Shown: positions 1 to 8,031 of the stretch, piece after piece
Layout: each line of letters opens with the position of its first letter
Position numbering within the stretch: the stretch's first letter is position 1
Origin: Lancefieldella sp. Marseille-Q7238
GTDB lineage: Bacteria; Actinomycetota; Coriobacteriia; Coriobacteriales; Atopobiaceae
Length of the DNA stretch: 64,000 nt
NCBI RefSeq assembly: GCF_949152215.1
Contig: NZ_OX424407.1
Span: 310,001 to 374,000 of the forward strand
Direction: 5' to 3'
Made by a program: the position numbers and the translations under genes
The notes under the pieces: model-generated
Seen by the model: only the letters and a program-made list of their open reading frames with translations
Told to the model about the DNA's origin: nothing
Database searches by the model: none

Positions 1-3
1 TGT

Positions 4-32
4 GAGAGTCGCTTCGGCGGCTCTCTTTTATT
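4..32 (+). terminator. Intrinsic terminator of the gene upstream of the window
   Basis: A nine-pair stem (positions 4-12 with 17-25, one G-T pair) closes on a UUCG tetraloop and is followed by TTTTATT. This is a textbook Rho-independent terminator on the plus strand. It must end a transcript that begins left of the window, so maf probably has its own promoter or relies on read-through. Confidence 0.8.
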
Positions 33-63
33 GTCTTAAATGCCAAAATATCAAAGGAATGCC

Positions 64-723
64 ATGATTCTCGCATCGCAGTCTCCCCGACGCCTTGAAC
101 TCATCGAATCGCTGGGCATCACGCCCCAGGTCATGCCTGCCGATATTGACGAATCTCGCAAATCCGGCGAAGCTCCCCTCGCCCTGGTCAAGCGTCTTGC
201 GCAGGAAAAGGCCGTGGCAGTCTGCCGACACCTGATGAACAATTCTCACGCTGCCGAGAAGAACAACGAGATTGTCATTGCTGCTGACACTATCGTATGG
301 ACCGAAAACGAAACGGTTTTTGGCAAGCCGCATGACGCCGAAGACGCAAAGCGTATGCTGCGGATGCTTTCCGGCAAGACGCACTTTGTTTCCACCGGTG
401 TAGCCCTGCGGCGCTTTAAAGCCTTTGCGTCGCCCTCACCTGACGGCTCGCCGTCTGTCATCGCCGTCGCGTTTGTGCAGACTACTAAGGTAACCTTCTA
501 TGAGCTTTCAGAAGATGAGATTACGGCGTACGTAGCGTCCGGAGAATCGTCAGATAAGGCAGGCGCCTATGGTATCCAAGGACGCGGACGCTTTTTAGTG
601 CAGGCCATCAGCGGAGACTACGAAAACGTCGTCGGCCTTCCCGTAGCACTTCTCGCCCGCGAACTAGTGAAGTTTACCGGCAACCACGACTATCTCGAAC
701 ATGCACTCGAAGGCTCAGCTTAA
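64..723 (+). CDS. maf: Maf-family nucleoside triphosphate pyrophosphatase
   Basis: Maf proteins hydrolyse non-canonical or modified nucleoside triphosphates to monophosphates in the cytoplasm and have been linked to septum inhibition in Bacillus. The 219-residue product opens with the family signature ASQSPRR (residues 4-10), followed by AADT near residues 73-76, whose Asp is the usual catalytic base, and GKP near 87-89. The start at 64 is chosen because AAAGGA lies six bases upstream; an in-frame ATG at 40 has no such site. The gene converges on the glycosyltransferase gene with only four bases between the stop codons. The final bases show two imperfect copies of an AAGGCT-TTAA unit. Family assignment is secure; substrate is not. 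Confidence 0.93.
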   Translation: MILASQSPRRLELIESLGITPQVMPADIDESRKSGEAPLALVKRLAQEKAVAVCRHLMNNSHAAEKNNEIVIAADTIVWTENETVFGKPHDAEDAKRMLRMLSGKTHFVSTGVALRRFKAFASPSPDGSPSVIAVAFVQTTKVTFYELSEDEITAYVASGESSDKAGAYGIQGRGRFLVQAISGDYENVVGLPVALLARELVKFTGNHDYLEHALEGSA

Positions 724-727
724 AGGC

Positions 728-1777
728 TTAATTAAACTTCACGACCTTCTGCGCAATGTGATAGCCACCGAGCGTCACAAAACGGCCGATACGCCCCGGC
801 AGATTACACGCTGTCCCCACGAGTCCATGGCGGGCGTGGCGATACATCCGCCCATCATACGCGCGCAATTCGTCCCACAGCTTCTCAAGCTGATCCATGG
901 CGTCGTCGCGATCGGACATCTTTGAAAATACGGAGCAGATAGCCATGATAATGGTGAAATAGCTCATCATATACGTGCGCAAACGGGGCGACTTCACGTC
1001 GTCGTAGATGTGATAGGCGTGCATCATCACCCGAGATACGCGCCAGTAATGATCCACGCGACCGGTCAGAACTTTCTCATTGACCGACTGATCATCTCGG
1101 CCGATAAAATAGCGATACAGGTCAACATCCACATAGTAGATGGTCTCGACCTTGGGAAAGGGCACGTACGCGTACACATTGTCAACGTAGAAAGTATGTG
1201 GCGGCATCTCAATGCCGGCCGACCGCAGCACGTCAACGCGATATGTCAGAGCATGCATCAACAGATACTGCGATAGTTTGAAGTGTCCTATGTCATCCCA
1301 GCCGATAACACGGCCGGTTGGAACGGCATCGCGATAATCCACAAAATTTTGCGTGTTGTCCTCAACGTGCTCGTACACGTAATTAGAAAGCACCAGGTCA
1401 ACGGGCTTCTCGCCCGAACGCGATGGAGCGTCGACAAATTCGCGGAGCTTGTTCAAAAAGACCTTGAGAGCCTCACCGTCCACCCAATCGTCAGAGTCGA
1501 TGTTTTTGAAATAGACTCCATCAGCGTAGGCGACCGCCTTCATAACGGCAATACCATGGCCACCGTTCTCCTGATGAACCGCCTTGATGATATTCGGGTA
1601 ACGCACCGCCCACTCATCGGCCTTGGCGGGCGTATTGTCCTTCATCGAGCCATCGTCAACGATAACAATCTGAACGTCATCGGCATATTCCGACCCCTCA
1701 AGGATTGACTCGATGCAGTGGTCCATGTACTCGGCGGAGTTGTAACACGGTATACCAAACGTAATGGTCTTTTTCAT
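728..1777 (-). CDS. Family 2 glycosyltransferase
   Basis: The 349-residue protein has a GT-A fold signature: an N-terminal strand ending ITFGIPCYN, DDGS near residues 41-44 for nucleotide-sugar binding, and DSDD near 94-97 as the metal-binding motif. It lacks obvious membrane helices and probably acts at the inner face of the membrane on a cell-surface glycan. It lies just upstream-facing of glf on the same strand (glf is about 100 bases upstream in transcription order), so a galactofuranose-containing polymer is a reasonable guess, though the donor cannot be read from sequence. AAAGGAG sits ten bases before the ATG. The C-terminal third has no motif I recognise. Confidence 0.85.
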   Translation of the reverse strand: MKKTITFGIPCYNSAEYMDHCIESILEGSEYADDVQIVIVDDGSMKDNTPAKADEWAVRYPNIIKAVHQENGGHGIAVMKAVAYADGVYFKNIDSDDWVDGEALKVFLNKLREFVDAPSRSGEKPVDLVLSNYVYEHVEDNTQNFVDYRDAVPTGRVIGWDDIGHFKLSQYLLMHALTYRVDVLRSAGIEMPPHTFYVDNVYAYVPFPKVETIYYVDVDLYRYFIGRDDQSVNEKVLTGRVDHYWRVSRVMMHAYHIYDDVKSPRLRTYMMSYFTIIMAICSVFSKMSDRDDAMDQLEKLWDELRAYDGRMYRHARHGLVGTACNLPGRIGRFVTLGGYHIAQKVVKFN

Positions 1778-1879
1778 GAAAAGAACGCTCCTTTAGGACA
1801 GATTTTATCGCTACACACATTGCTAACCGGTAAGTAGTGAGTGTGGCCCAAAAAGACCACACCCGCTACATTGGCAAAT

Positions 1880-3082
1880 CTATGATTGATTAGCAATGAG
1901 TTCATCGGAAAGCTCAAGGGCAGAAGCGACAACACCATCCATGTCGTAATAGCGATACTCTGCCAAACGTCCCGCCGGGTGGAAGTTCAACACGCCCGCA
2001 ACACGGTCGCGGTACTTGCAATACAGCTCCTGGTTTTCGGGCTCAAGGATGGCATAGTAGGGCGTCTGACCGCTCTCGGGCACATAGGCCTGCGGGTACT
2101 CGCGCATGATGGTAGTCTTGCCGAGAACAACCTGGCCCGTCATGTTCTTGAATTCGGTAATGCGGGTGAAGTCCTCGCTCACGGTATAGTTCACCGTGCC
2201 AACGGGCTGGAACTGATCTTGGTCGAGCGTCTCAAACTGCATGTCAAGCGTGCGGTACGGCAGCGCGCCAAGGTCAAGCCTAAAGAGCTCATCGAGCGGG
2301 CCGGTGTAGACGACCTCTCCGACATACGGCTTTCCACAAACGACCACGCTTGATTCACTGACGTCCATAATGTCGCGCACGTCAACATCGAGAAAGACGT
2401 CAATCAGGTCGTGGTCCAGCATGTTCTCAAAGAGCTTGGTATACCCTTCGGCCGGCATGCCCTGATGCGTCGCTGTAGGAAAATAGCGGTCATCATCGCC
2501 GACAAAAACAGGGACGCGGCCGGTAATGGACTTGTCTATCTGGTCGGGTGTCTTCCCCCACTGCTTCATGGTGTAATGCAGAAAGACGTTCTCATACACG
2601 TAGTCAGCAATCTCTTCCAGCTCGGAGTCATTCTGCTCACGCAATTCCATGATGGGCACCTTGACGTTCTCGCCAAAGGTGGATACGAGCTTTTGGTAGA
2701 GCTTCTCGCCACGCTCTTCGCCAAAGGCAAGCTTGAGCGAGGTGTGGTTGAACGGCACCGGCATAAGCTGACCATGGATATTCGCACGAACTTTGTGCTG
2801 GTAGCCGGTCCACTCAGTGAAGCGCGAGAGAAACTCGTGCACGCGGTCATTGACCGTGTGGTAAATGTGCGGACCGTATTCGTGGATCAAAACGCCCGCC
2901 TCGTCAATCCGGTCGTACGCGTTTCCGGCGATATGCCCGCGGCGCTCAATAATCGCGACTTTGGAATTGCAAGTCTCAGCCATGCGTCGCGCCACAACAG
3001 AGCCGGCGTATCCGGCGCCGACCACCATAACGTCGTAGGCATCGGAATTGAAACCGGCAGGAAGACCGTGCGTAATAGCCAT
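1880..3082 (-). CDS. glf: UDP-galactopyranose mutase
   Basis: Converts UDP-galactopyranose to UDP-galactofuranose using reduced FAD, the precursor step for galactofuranose-containing surface glycans. The 400-residue product carries the FAD-binding GAGYAG motif at about residues 22-27, an acidic end to the second strand (IIERR), and the GLF signature stretch with EYGPHIYHT. The start at 3082 is preferred because GGAGG ends five bases upstream; a GTG twelve bases further upstream would place the ribosome site inside the gene. The neighbouring family 2 glycosyltransferase downstream is the natural consumer of the product. Length matches the family. Confidence 0.93.
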   Translation of the reverse strand: MAITHGLPAGFNSDAYDVMVVGAGYAGSVVARRMAETCNSKVAIIERRGHIAGNAYDRIDEAGVLIHEYGPHIYHTVNDRVHEFLSRFTEWTGYQHKVRANIHGQLMPVPFNHTSLKLAFGEERGEKLYQKLVSTFGENVKVPIMELREQNDSELEEIADYVYENVFLHYTMKQWGKTPDQIDKSITGRVPVFVGDDDRYFPTATHQGMPAEGYTKLFENMLDHDLIDVFLDVDVRDIMDVSESSVVVCGKPYVGEVVYTGPLDELFRLDLGALPYRTLDMQFETLDQDQFQPVGTVNYTVSEDFTRITEFKNMTGQVVLGKTTIMREYPQAYVPESGQTPYYAILEPENQELYCKYRDRVAGVLNFHPAGRLAEYRYYDMDGVVASALELSDELIANQS

Positions 3083-3165
3083 GTAAACCTCCACGAAGCG
3101 ATTCTTTTAGCGAGAAGCGCCTCCCGTTGACAGTATTTCTCGCTCTCAATTTTATCACGCACTCC

Positions 3166-3171
3166 TATAAT
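3166..3171 (+). promoter_or_regulatory. Candidate -10 element for pta
   Basis: A perfect TATAAT lies 45 bases before the pta start in the divergent glf-pta gap. No good -35 box stands 16-18 bases upstream; a TTGACA at 3127-3132 is 33 bases away, too far to pair with it. I call only the -10 element. Confidence 0.5.
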
Positions 3172-3216
3172 GAGGTTTGTATGGCGTTAATTACCTTTTT
3201 GATAGGAGTTCTTTTC

Positions 3217-4215
3217 ATGGGCAAGTTTCTTGAACAGATGAAAACGGCAGCTAAGGCAGACAAAAAGACTATCGTGCTTCCTGAAGGCGAAGACCCCCGC
3301 ACCATTGCGGCGGCCAAAACCATCATTGCCGAAGATCTGGCAAACCTCGTGATTCTTGGCAACCCTGATGAGATTGATGTTCCCGGCGCAACCGTCATTT
3401 GCCCCGCTACCGATGAGCGCCATGAAGCCTATGCGCAAAAGTTCGCTGAGCTCCGCGCCCGCAAAGGCGTCACCATTGAGCAGGCTCGCGAGACCATGAA
3501 CAACAACACCTATTTTGCCACCATGATGGTGAAGATGGGAGACGCTGATGGACTTGTATCCGGCGCGTGCCACTCTACCGCAGACACCCTCCGACCGGCG
3601 CTTCAGATTATCAAGACCGCTCCGGGCACCAAGCTTGTTTCCGCCTTCTTTATCATGAGCACCGATAAGCCCCAGTTTGGCGAAGACGGCACGCTCCTCT
3701 TTGCCGACTGCGGCCTCAACATTAACCCTAACGCCGATGAGCTTTCCGAAATTGCCCTAGCATCCGCGCAGTCTTGGCGCGCGTTCATGAGTCAAGACCC
3801 GCGTGTGGCTATGCTCTCCTACTCCACCATGGGCTCTGCCGGCGGCGAAACTGCCGAGAAAGTCCAGGAGGCAACAAAGCTCGCCAATGAAAAAGACCCT
3901 GATCTCGCACTTGACGGCGACCTTCAGCTTGACGCGGCAATCGTTCCCGAAGTGGCGCGGCTCAAAGCTCCTTATTCCATGGTTGCCGGCCACGCAAACA
4001 TTCTGGTTTTCCCAACGCTTGAGGCGGGAAACATTGGCTACAAGCTTGTCCAGCGCTTCAGCGGCGCCGAGGCCTATGGTCCTTTGCTCCAGGGCATCGC
4101 TCGCCCGGTCAACGACCTTTCGCGCGGCTGCTCGGCCGACGACATTGTAGGCGTTGTCGCCATTACGGCCGTCCAGGCGCAAATGGCTGTTTCTGCCGAA
4201 AAGAGCGCGCAGTGA
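3217..4215 (+). CDS. pta: Phosphate acetyltransferase
   Basis: Transfers the acetyl group of acetyl-CoA to phosphate, giving acetyl phosphate for AckA; the pair makes ATP during acetate fermentation. The 332-residue length fits the short Pta form without the N-terminal regulatory domain. Family stretches include IVLPEGEDPRT near the N-terminus, GLVSGACHSTADT in the middle and the C-terminal LVQRFSGAEAYGPLLQG region that lines the CoA site. The start at 3217 has TAGGAG upstream; longer readings to 3127 lack a site and add non-conserved residues. Its stop overlaps the GTG start of the next gene, so the two are co-translated. ackA lies 1.7 kb away on the opposite strand rather than adjacent. Confidence 0.95.
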   Translation: MGKFLEQMKTAAKADKKTIVLPEGEDPRTIAAAKTIIAEDLANLVILGNPDEIDVPGATVICPATDERHEAYAQKFAELRARKGVTIEQARETMNNNTYFATMMVKMGDADGLVSGACHSTADTLRPALQIIKTAPGTKLVSAFFIMSTDKPQFGEDGTLLFADCGLNINPNADELSEIALASAQSWRAFMSQDPRVAMLSYSTMGSAGGETAEKVQEATKLANEKDPDLALDGDLQLDAAIVPEVARLKAPYSMVAGHANILVFPTLEAGNIGYKLVQRFSGAEAYGPLLQGIARPVNDLSRGCSADDIVGVVAITAVQAQMAVSAEKSAQ

Positions 4216-5108
4216 GTGAGCTTGTCACCATCTCTGACGATGTGCTGAGCGCTTCCATTGATTCTTTGGGAGCGCAGCTCATGAGCGTCAGCCTGAATGA
4301 CGCGGAATATCTCTGGCAGGGAGACCCTGCATGGTGGCCTAGGCGCGCTCCCATTCTCTTCCCTATCGTTGGCGTATTGCGCGATGGGCGCGCTGAGTCC
4401 GCATCTGGTCCCGTACGGCTGTCTCGACACGGTATCGCTCGCTTGTACGAGCACAGCATCGTAGAGAAGACCGCAGAGTGCGTTACATTTGAGCTCACTG
4501 ATTCCGCAGAAACAAGGTCTGCCTTTCCCTATCACTTTTCGCTTACTATGACGTTTGCGATTGAGAATGGCGTGCTCACGCAGCGCTATCTGGTGCGTAA
4601 CACCGGCTCTGTCACTTTGCCGTTCGCCCTCGGCGGACATCCTGCTTTTAACGTTCCTGTTCCCGGAAACGATAACTCCGAACTCCCTGATTACGAGCTT
4701 GCCTTTACGCGTCCTTGGACTTCAGTGGGACCGTCCATTACGCCGGAAGGTCTCTGCGATTTTGACCGCTTGCAGCATCTGATACGCAACGCTGACTCGC
4801 TGCCGCTTTCCTGGAAGCTCTTTGAGCGCGAGCTGACCGTCACGCTGGAAGACGTGCCCGACCATCGCGTGGCGCTGCTTCCTTGCGGGGCCTCCCACGG
4901 CGAACATGGAGTCGAACTTACTTTTGAGGGCTTTGAGTATCTGGGCGTTTGGAGCGCAGGTCAGGGATGTCCCTTCGTAGCCATCGAGCCCTGGACAGGC
5001 GTTGCCACAGCGCTCGATGAAGACGATGTCTTTGAACACAAACGAGGCATGACGCTCTTAGAGCCAGGCGAAACGTTTACTCGCGCTTTTACCATCCGGC
5101 TGTTCTAG
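4212..5108 (+). CDS. Aldose 1-epimerase family protein
   Basis: A 298-residue galactose-mutarotase-like protein of the kind often annotated as LacX or YeaD-like. Expected role is interconversion of sugar or sugar-phosphate anomers in the cytoplasm. Visible family marks are WQGDPAWWPRRAPILFPIVG near residues 36-55, a conserved RHG (residues 74-76 region), GGHPAFN in the middle (catalytic His), and the C-terminal FVAIEPWTG with the glutamate. GTG start overlaps the pta stop (GTGA), indicating an operon. The stop codon lies inside a 29-bp tandem repeat. The precise sugar substrate is unknown. Confidence 0.87.
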   Translation: MSELVTISDDVLSASIDSLGAQLMSVSLNDAEYLWQGDPAWWPRRAPILFPIVGVLRDGRAESASGPVRLSRHGIARLYEHSIVEKTAECVTFELTDSAETRSAFPYHFSLTMTFAIENGVLTQRYLVRNTGSVTLPFALGGHPAFNVPVPGNDNSELPDYELAFTRPWTSVGPSITPEGLCDFDRLQHLIRNADSLPLSWKLFERELTVTLEDVPDHRVALLPCGASHGEHGVELTFEGFEYLGVWSAGQGCPFVAIEPWTGVATALDEDDVFEHKRGMTLLEPGETFTRAFTIRLF

Positions 5109-5162
5109 CTGGCATTCGTTCGATCTGGCGCTGCTAGCTGGTGCTCATTCAATCTGGCACTG
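5105..5162. repeat. 29-bp tandem duplication at the 3' end of the epimerase gene
   Basis: Two adjacent 29-base units (5105-5133, 5134-5162) begin CTAGCTGG and end CTG; the first contains the epimerase stop codon. They differ at six positions, all transitions. Nothing else is seen between the epimerase and the DUF3343 gene. Confidence 0.85.
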
Positions 5163-5185
5163 TCAGTCAGATTGCACGCCTTGCC

Positions 5186-5440
5186 CTACAAACCGTGCGC
5201 CTTATACAGCTCAACAAACGAACCGGTCGTCTCATCTGTCAGCTGCACTACGCGTTCGACCTCTTCAGGCCATTCGTCTATACGAAGGCCCTTGAGATCG
5301 GAAAAGCGCGCACACGTGCCACAGCTGCTCGAAAGAAAACGAGAGACAGGCATGAGTTCCACCTCGACGTTCTTCTCGCGACAAAGCCTTCGAAAACTCA
5401 TAGCTCCAAAATGCGAAAAAAATGTTACGAGATAGGTCAT
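5186..5440 (-). CDS. DUF3343 family protein, putative sulfur/selenium carrier
   Basis: An 84-residue protein with the DUF3343 pattern: an N-terminal YLVTFFSHFGAMSF strand-helix, a central LMPVSR segment followed by SSSCGTCARF with two close cysteines, and a short C-terminal tail. DUF3343 genes commonly sit with a TusA/YedF-like gene and sometimes a YedE-type transporter, and are proposed to handle selenium or sulfur; here a TusA-like gene lies 52 bases upstream on the same strand, but no YedE gene is visible. GGGAAGG precedes the ATG. Function is an inference from family and neighbour. Confidence 0.75.
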   Translation of the reverse strand: MTYLVTFFSHFGAMSFRRLCREKNVEVELMPVSRFLSSSCGTCARFSDLKGLRIDEWPEEVERVVQLTDETTGSFVELYKAHGL

Positions 5441-5492
5441 GCCTTCCCTTTCAAAACATGTAAATGCTGGCTATACAAACTAAACACCGGGT

Positions 5493-5699
5493 TTATTTGG
5501 TAATATCCAGCGTCCATTCACCGTTATCTTCAGTAACGTTGACCGTATAGCCCTGGCTTTGTGCATAGCGGGTTACATTCTCGCGAGCGGCTACCGCGTC
5601 GACAATCATACGATAATTGTCAGCTTTACTGGCCATAGCCTGGCTTATCATAACAACCGGTTCCGGGCACGACAGCCCGCGCGCATCAAGAGTATCCAT
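5493..5699 (-). CDS. TusA/SirA-like sulfur carrier protein
   Basis: A 68-residue protein of the TusA/SirA/YedF family, which relays persulfide sulfur or selenium between enzymes. The defining CPEP motif stands at residues 11-14 (LDARGLSCPEPV), with the active-site cysteine conserved, and the alpha-beta fold ends in a GEWTLDI strand. CGGAG precedes the start. It is followed at once by the DUF3343 gene, forming a two-gene unit. Whether it serves tRNA thiolation or selenium traffic cannot be decided from sequence. Confidence 0.85.
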   Translation of the reverse strand: MDTLDARGLSCPEPVVMISQAMASKADNYRMIVDAVAARENVTRYAQSQGYTVNVTEDNGEWTLDITK

Positions 5700-5814
5700 T
5701 ATTGCTCCGTTTCAAAATCAAGTAGGCTTTAGACTTTTTAGGCTTAAGGCCTTTTAAGCCTTGGACTTGTTGAAGGTATTCGCATAAGCGATAGCAACCG
5801 CCGCCGCGAGGCAC

Positions 5815-5855
5815 TCGAAAAAATACTCGGCATGCACTAAGGCTTGCCGAGTATT
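5815..5855 (-). terminator. Terminator of ackA
   Basis: A perfect 11-bp inverted repeat (5822-5832 with 5845-5855, 12-base loop) is followed on the minus strand by a run of T residues (the A run at 5818-5824). It lies about 100 bases beyond the ackA stop. Confidence 0.85.
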
Positions 5856-5894
5856 CGTGTACACGCTGTGTCTACAGACGTTCTCGTGTGTATA

Positions 5895-5970
5895 AGAGGC
5901 GCTACTGAGAGATACTACTTTCCTAAAGAGAGCGCTACTTCCCCAAAAAGAGGAGCTACTTCCCCAAAAG
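5895..5970. repeat. 22-bp tandem repeat spanning the ackA stop codon
   Basis: Roughly three and a half units of about 22 bases share the core CTACTTCCCCAAAA on the plus strand (5951-5970, 5929-5950, 5907-5928, partial 5895-5906). The unit at 5951-5970 contains the ackA stop codon and its last codons; the others lie just beyond the gene and diverge with distance from it. Confidence 0.8.
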
Positions 5971-7125
5971 TTCCCGCACGTCCAGAGCAATCATATACTC
6001 CTCATTGGTCGGCGCCACAAGAACGCGAATCTTGGAGTCAGGAGCTGAGATGTCGCGGACCTCGTCAGAGCGAACCTTATTCTTCTCCTCGTCAATCTTA
6101 ACGCCCATCCATGCGAGCTCTCGGGCGATACCCAGGCGCATCTCAGAAGAGTTCTCGCCAATGCCTGCGGAAAACGCCATGGTGTCAAAGCCGTGCATGG
6201 ACTGAGCCATTTCCATAATGAGCTGAGAAGTGCGATAGTAGAACATGTCCAATGCCAGCTGACAGTTCTTATCGCCCGCATGCGCTCCGTCCTCAATATC
6301 GCGCGAATCCGAGTGACCGGAAAGCGCCAGAAGGCCGGACTGCTTGTTCATCATCGTATCGATCTCGTCAATGGAATAGCCGCCGACGCGCGAAAGATAG
6401 AAGACTGTCGCAGGATCAAGCGTGCCACAGCGCGTGCCCATAATAAGGCCGTCAAGAGGGGTAAGCCCCATAGTGGTGTCTTTATCCTTGCCATCCTCAA
6501 TAGCGGAAAGCGAGGCGCCAGATCCAAGATGACAGCTGACCAGCTTATGCGTCTGACCACCGGTAAACTGATCTACCGCACGCCAGATATAGCGGTGAGA
6601 AGTACCGTGTGCGCCGTACTTACGGATGTGGAGCTTCTCAACCACATCACGCGGCAGCGCGTAGGTGTAGGCTTTTTCGGGCATGTTGTAGTGAAACGAT
6701 GTATCGCAGACGACAACGTTTCCCACCTCAGGGAACATCTCGCGGCAAATCTCAATGACGTCAGCCTCAGCATAGTTGTGAAGCGGAGCCAAAGGCGCCA
6801 CCTCGCGAACCCACCCGAGCGTTTCATCGGTAATGACAGCGGACTTGGGAAAATACCAGCCGCCCTGAACAACGCGGTGACCGATGCCGTCAATAGGCTG
6901 GTCAATAGTTTTCAGGATGTCAAAAACGTACTTGACAGCCGTCTTGTGGTCAGGAAGCGCCACTTCAAGCTTTTGCTTCTCGCCACCCATTTCTTCATGA
7001 CCCACGAATGAGCCGTCGATACCGATACGCTCGCAGTTTCCCTTCGCATACACTTCGCGCGTGTCGACGTTCAAGAGCTGATACTTGAGCGACGAGCTGC
7101 CGGCATTGATGACCAGTACGTTCAT
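5956..7125 (-). CDS. ackA: Acetate kinase
   Basis: Makes ATP and acetate from acetyl phosphate, the step after Pta in acetate fermentation; cytoplasmic, ASKHA fold. The 389-residue product starts NVLVINAGSSSLKYQL, the first acetokinase signature, has HGTSHRYIW in the middle, GSGASLSAI for phosphate binding, and the C-terminal AFSAGIGENSSEMR adenosine region. The start at 7125 is set by AAAGGAGAGA immediately upstream. Terminator and a tandem repeat follow its stop codon. Length is normal and no key residue appears missing. Confidence 0.96.
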   Translation of the reverse strand: MNVLVINAGSSSLKYQLLNVDTREVYAKGNCERIGIDGSFVGHEEMGGEKQKLEVALPDHKTAVKYVFDILKTIDQPIDGIGHRVVQGGWYFPKSAVITDETLGWVREVAPLAPLHNYAEADVIEICREMFPEVGNVVVCDTSFHYNMPEKAYTYALPRDVVEKLHIRKYGAHGTSHRYIWRAVDQFTGGQTHKLVSCHLGSGASLSAIEDGKDKDTTMGLTPLDGLIMGTRCGTLDPATVFYLSRVGGYSIDEIDTMMNKQSGLLALSGHSDSRDIEDGAHAGDKNCQLALDMFYYRTSQLIMEMAQSMHGFDTMAFSAGIGENSSEMRLGIARELAWMGVKIDEEKNKVRSDEVRDISAPDSKIRVLVAPTNEEYMIALDVRELLGK

Positions 7126-7287
7126 GTCTCTCCTTTTCTCAAAGGGCAAAGCGCGCCCCCGCAACTTACTCACCGCAAGACATCATACTCCCCTAACGCT
7201 TTGCGGTCGTTTAACTTTTTTAGTTTAGACGCAACCATCGAGCAATCCGAGACCTGCGAAGCGAAAAACACCCCAGATTCTCCCCTA

Positions 7288-7326
7288 CGCCTTAGACGTC
7301 CTTCTGCACCTTAGAGCTCTTCTTCT
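7288..7326. repeat. Imperfect 18-21 bp duplication at the 3' end of the HIT gene
   Basis: Two units sharing CCTTAGA and CTTCT (7288-7305 and 7306-7326) sit at the end of the HIT gene; the second holds its stop codon at 7311-7313. Divergence is higher than in the other 3'-end repeats, so this is a weaker case. Confidence 0.5.
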
Positions 7327-7661
7327 CCAAAGGTCGCGTTAAGAGGCCGGCCTCCCAGAATGTGGAAATGCAGGTGCATGACGGATTGACCGCCCTCTTT
7401 ACCCGTATTGGTGATGACGCGAAAACCGGAATCGCGAATACCGGTTGTATCAACTACCGTCTTGATTGCTTCGACCACAGAAGCAAGCGTCTGAGCAGGA
7501 ACATTATCAAGGATATCCCGATGATGCGCTTTAGGAACAACTAACACATGCACAGGTGCAAGCGGACTGGCGTCTCGAAACGCTACGACATGTTCATCTT
7601 CATAGAGAAACTCGGTCGGAATCTCGCCGTTGACAAGCTTACAAAAGATGCAATCAGACAT
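7311..7661 (-). CDS. HIT family hydrolase (HinT-like)
   Basis: A 116-residue histidine-triad protein, expected to hydrolyse nucleoside phosphoramidates or related AMP conjugates. The N-terminal CIFCKLVNGEIPT and the C-terminal catalytic HLHFHILGG (H-x-H-x-H) are both present, as is VPKAHHRD in the middle. The start at 7661 follows GAGGAG; the ORF could be read seven codons longer without a site. It stands alone between ackA and the exonuclease VII genes, all on the minus strand. Confidence 0.92.
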   Translation of the reverse strand: MSDCIFCKLVNGEIPTEFLYEDEHVVAFRDASPLAPVHVLVVPKAHHRDILDNVPAQTLASVVEAIKTVVDTTGIRDSGFRVITNTGKEGGQSVMHLHFHILGGRPLNATFGEEEL

Positions 7662-7699
7662 TCGGCTCTCCTCTACCTTCAAACGCGCTTAATACCATG

Positions 7700-7755
7700 T
7701 ATTCGTCACAACATAGGCCGTAGAAGGCTTATTCGTCAACATAGGCCGTAGAAGG
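7700..7755. repeat. 26-28 bp tandem duplication spanning the xseB stop codon
   Basis: Two almost identical units (7700-7727 and 7730-7755) share ATTCGTCA followed by ACATAGGCCGTAGAAGG and differ only by a two-base indel. The copy at 7730-7755 encodes the last codons of xseB (STAYVDE) and its stop; the other lies just past it. The near identity implies a recent event. Confidence 0.92.
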
Positions 7756-7992
7756 TGCGGCTGTAGTATCGGAGATTGCAGAGCCAGCCTCAGAAGCGTC
7801 CAGAAGAACCTGAACCTTTTGCTCCGCGGTATCCAGGCGATTGCGCAAATCCTTTACCAGCTCAACGCCACGCGTATACAACGCGAGCGATTCCTCAAGT
7901 TCAAGATCGGTTCCTTCCAGCTGACGAACAATCTGCTCCAGCTCAATGGAAGCATCTTTGAACGTAAGTTCGTCTTGTTTTTTCTCTGTCAT
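7729..7992 (-). CDS. xseB: Exodeoxyribonuclease VII small subunit
   Basis: The small subunit binds XseA to form exonuclease VII, which degrades single-stranded DNA from both ends. The 87-residue product shows the family helical core: TFKDASIELEQIVRQLE, then DLELEESLALYTRGVELV. GGAGACAG precedes the chosen start at 7992. xseA lies 39 bases upstream, the usual arrangement. The C-terminal tail after residue 70 is low-complexity and is where the tandem duplication occurs. Confidence 0.93.
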   Translation of the reverse strand: MTEKKQDELTFKDASIELEQIVRQLEGTDLELEESLALYTRGVELVKDLRNRLDTAEQKVQVLLDASEAGSAISDTTAAPSTAYVDE

Positions 7993-8031
7993 ATCTGTCT
8001 CCTCTCGGCGCAATGCTCGCGCCTTTTTACC

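Noticed and set aside
3127-3171. TTGACA at 3127 with TATAAT at 3166 as one promoter
   Set aside because: The spacing of 33 bases is far beyond the 15-19 used by sigma70-type holoenzymes.
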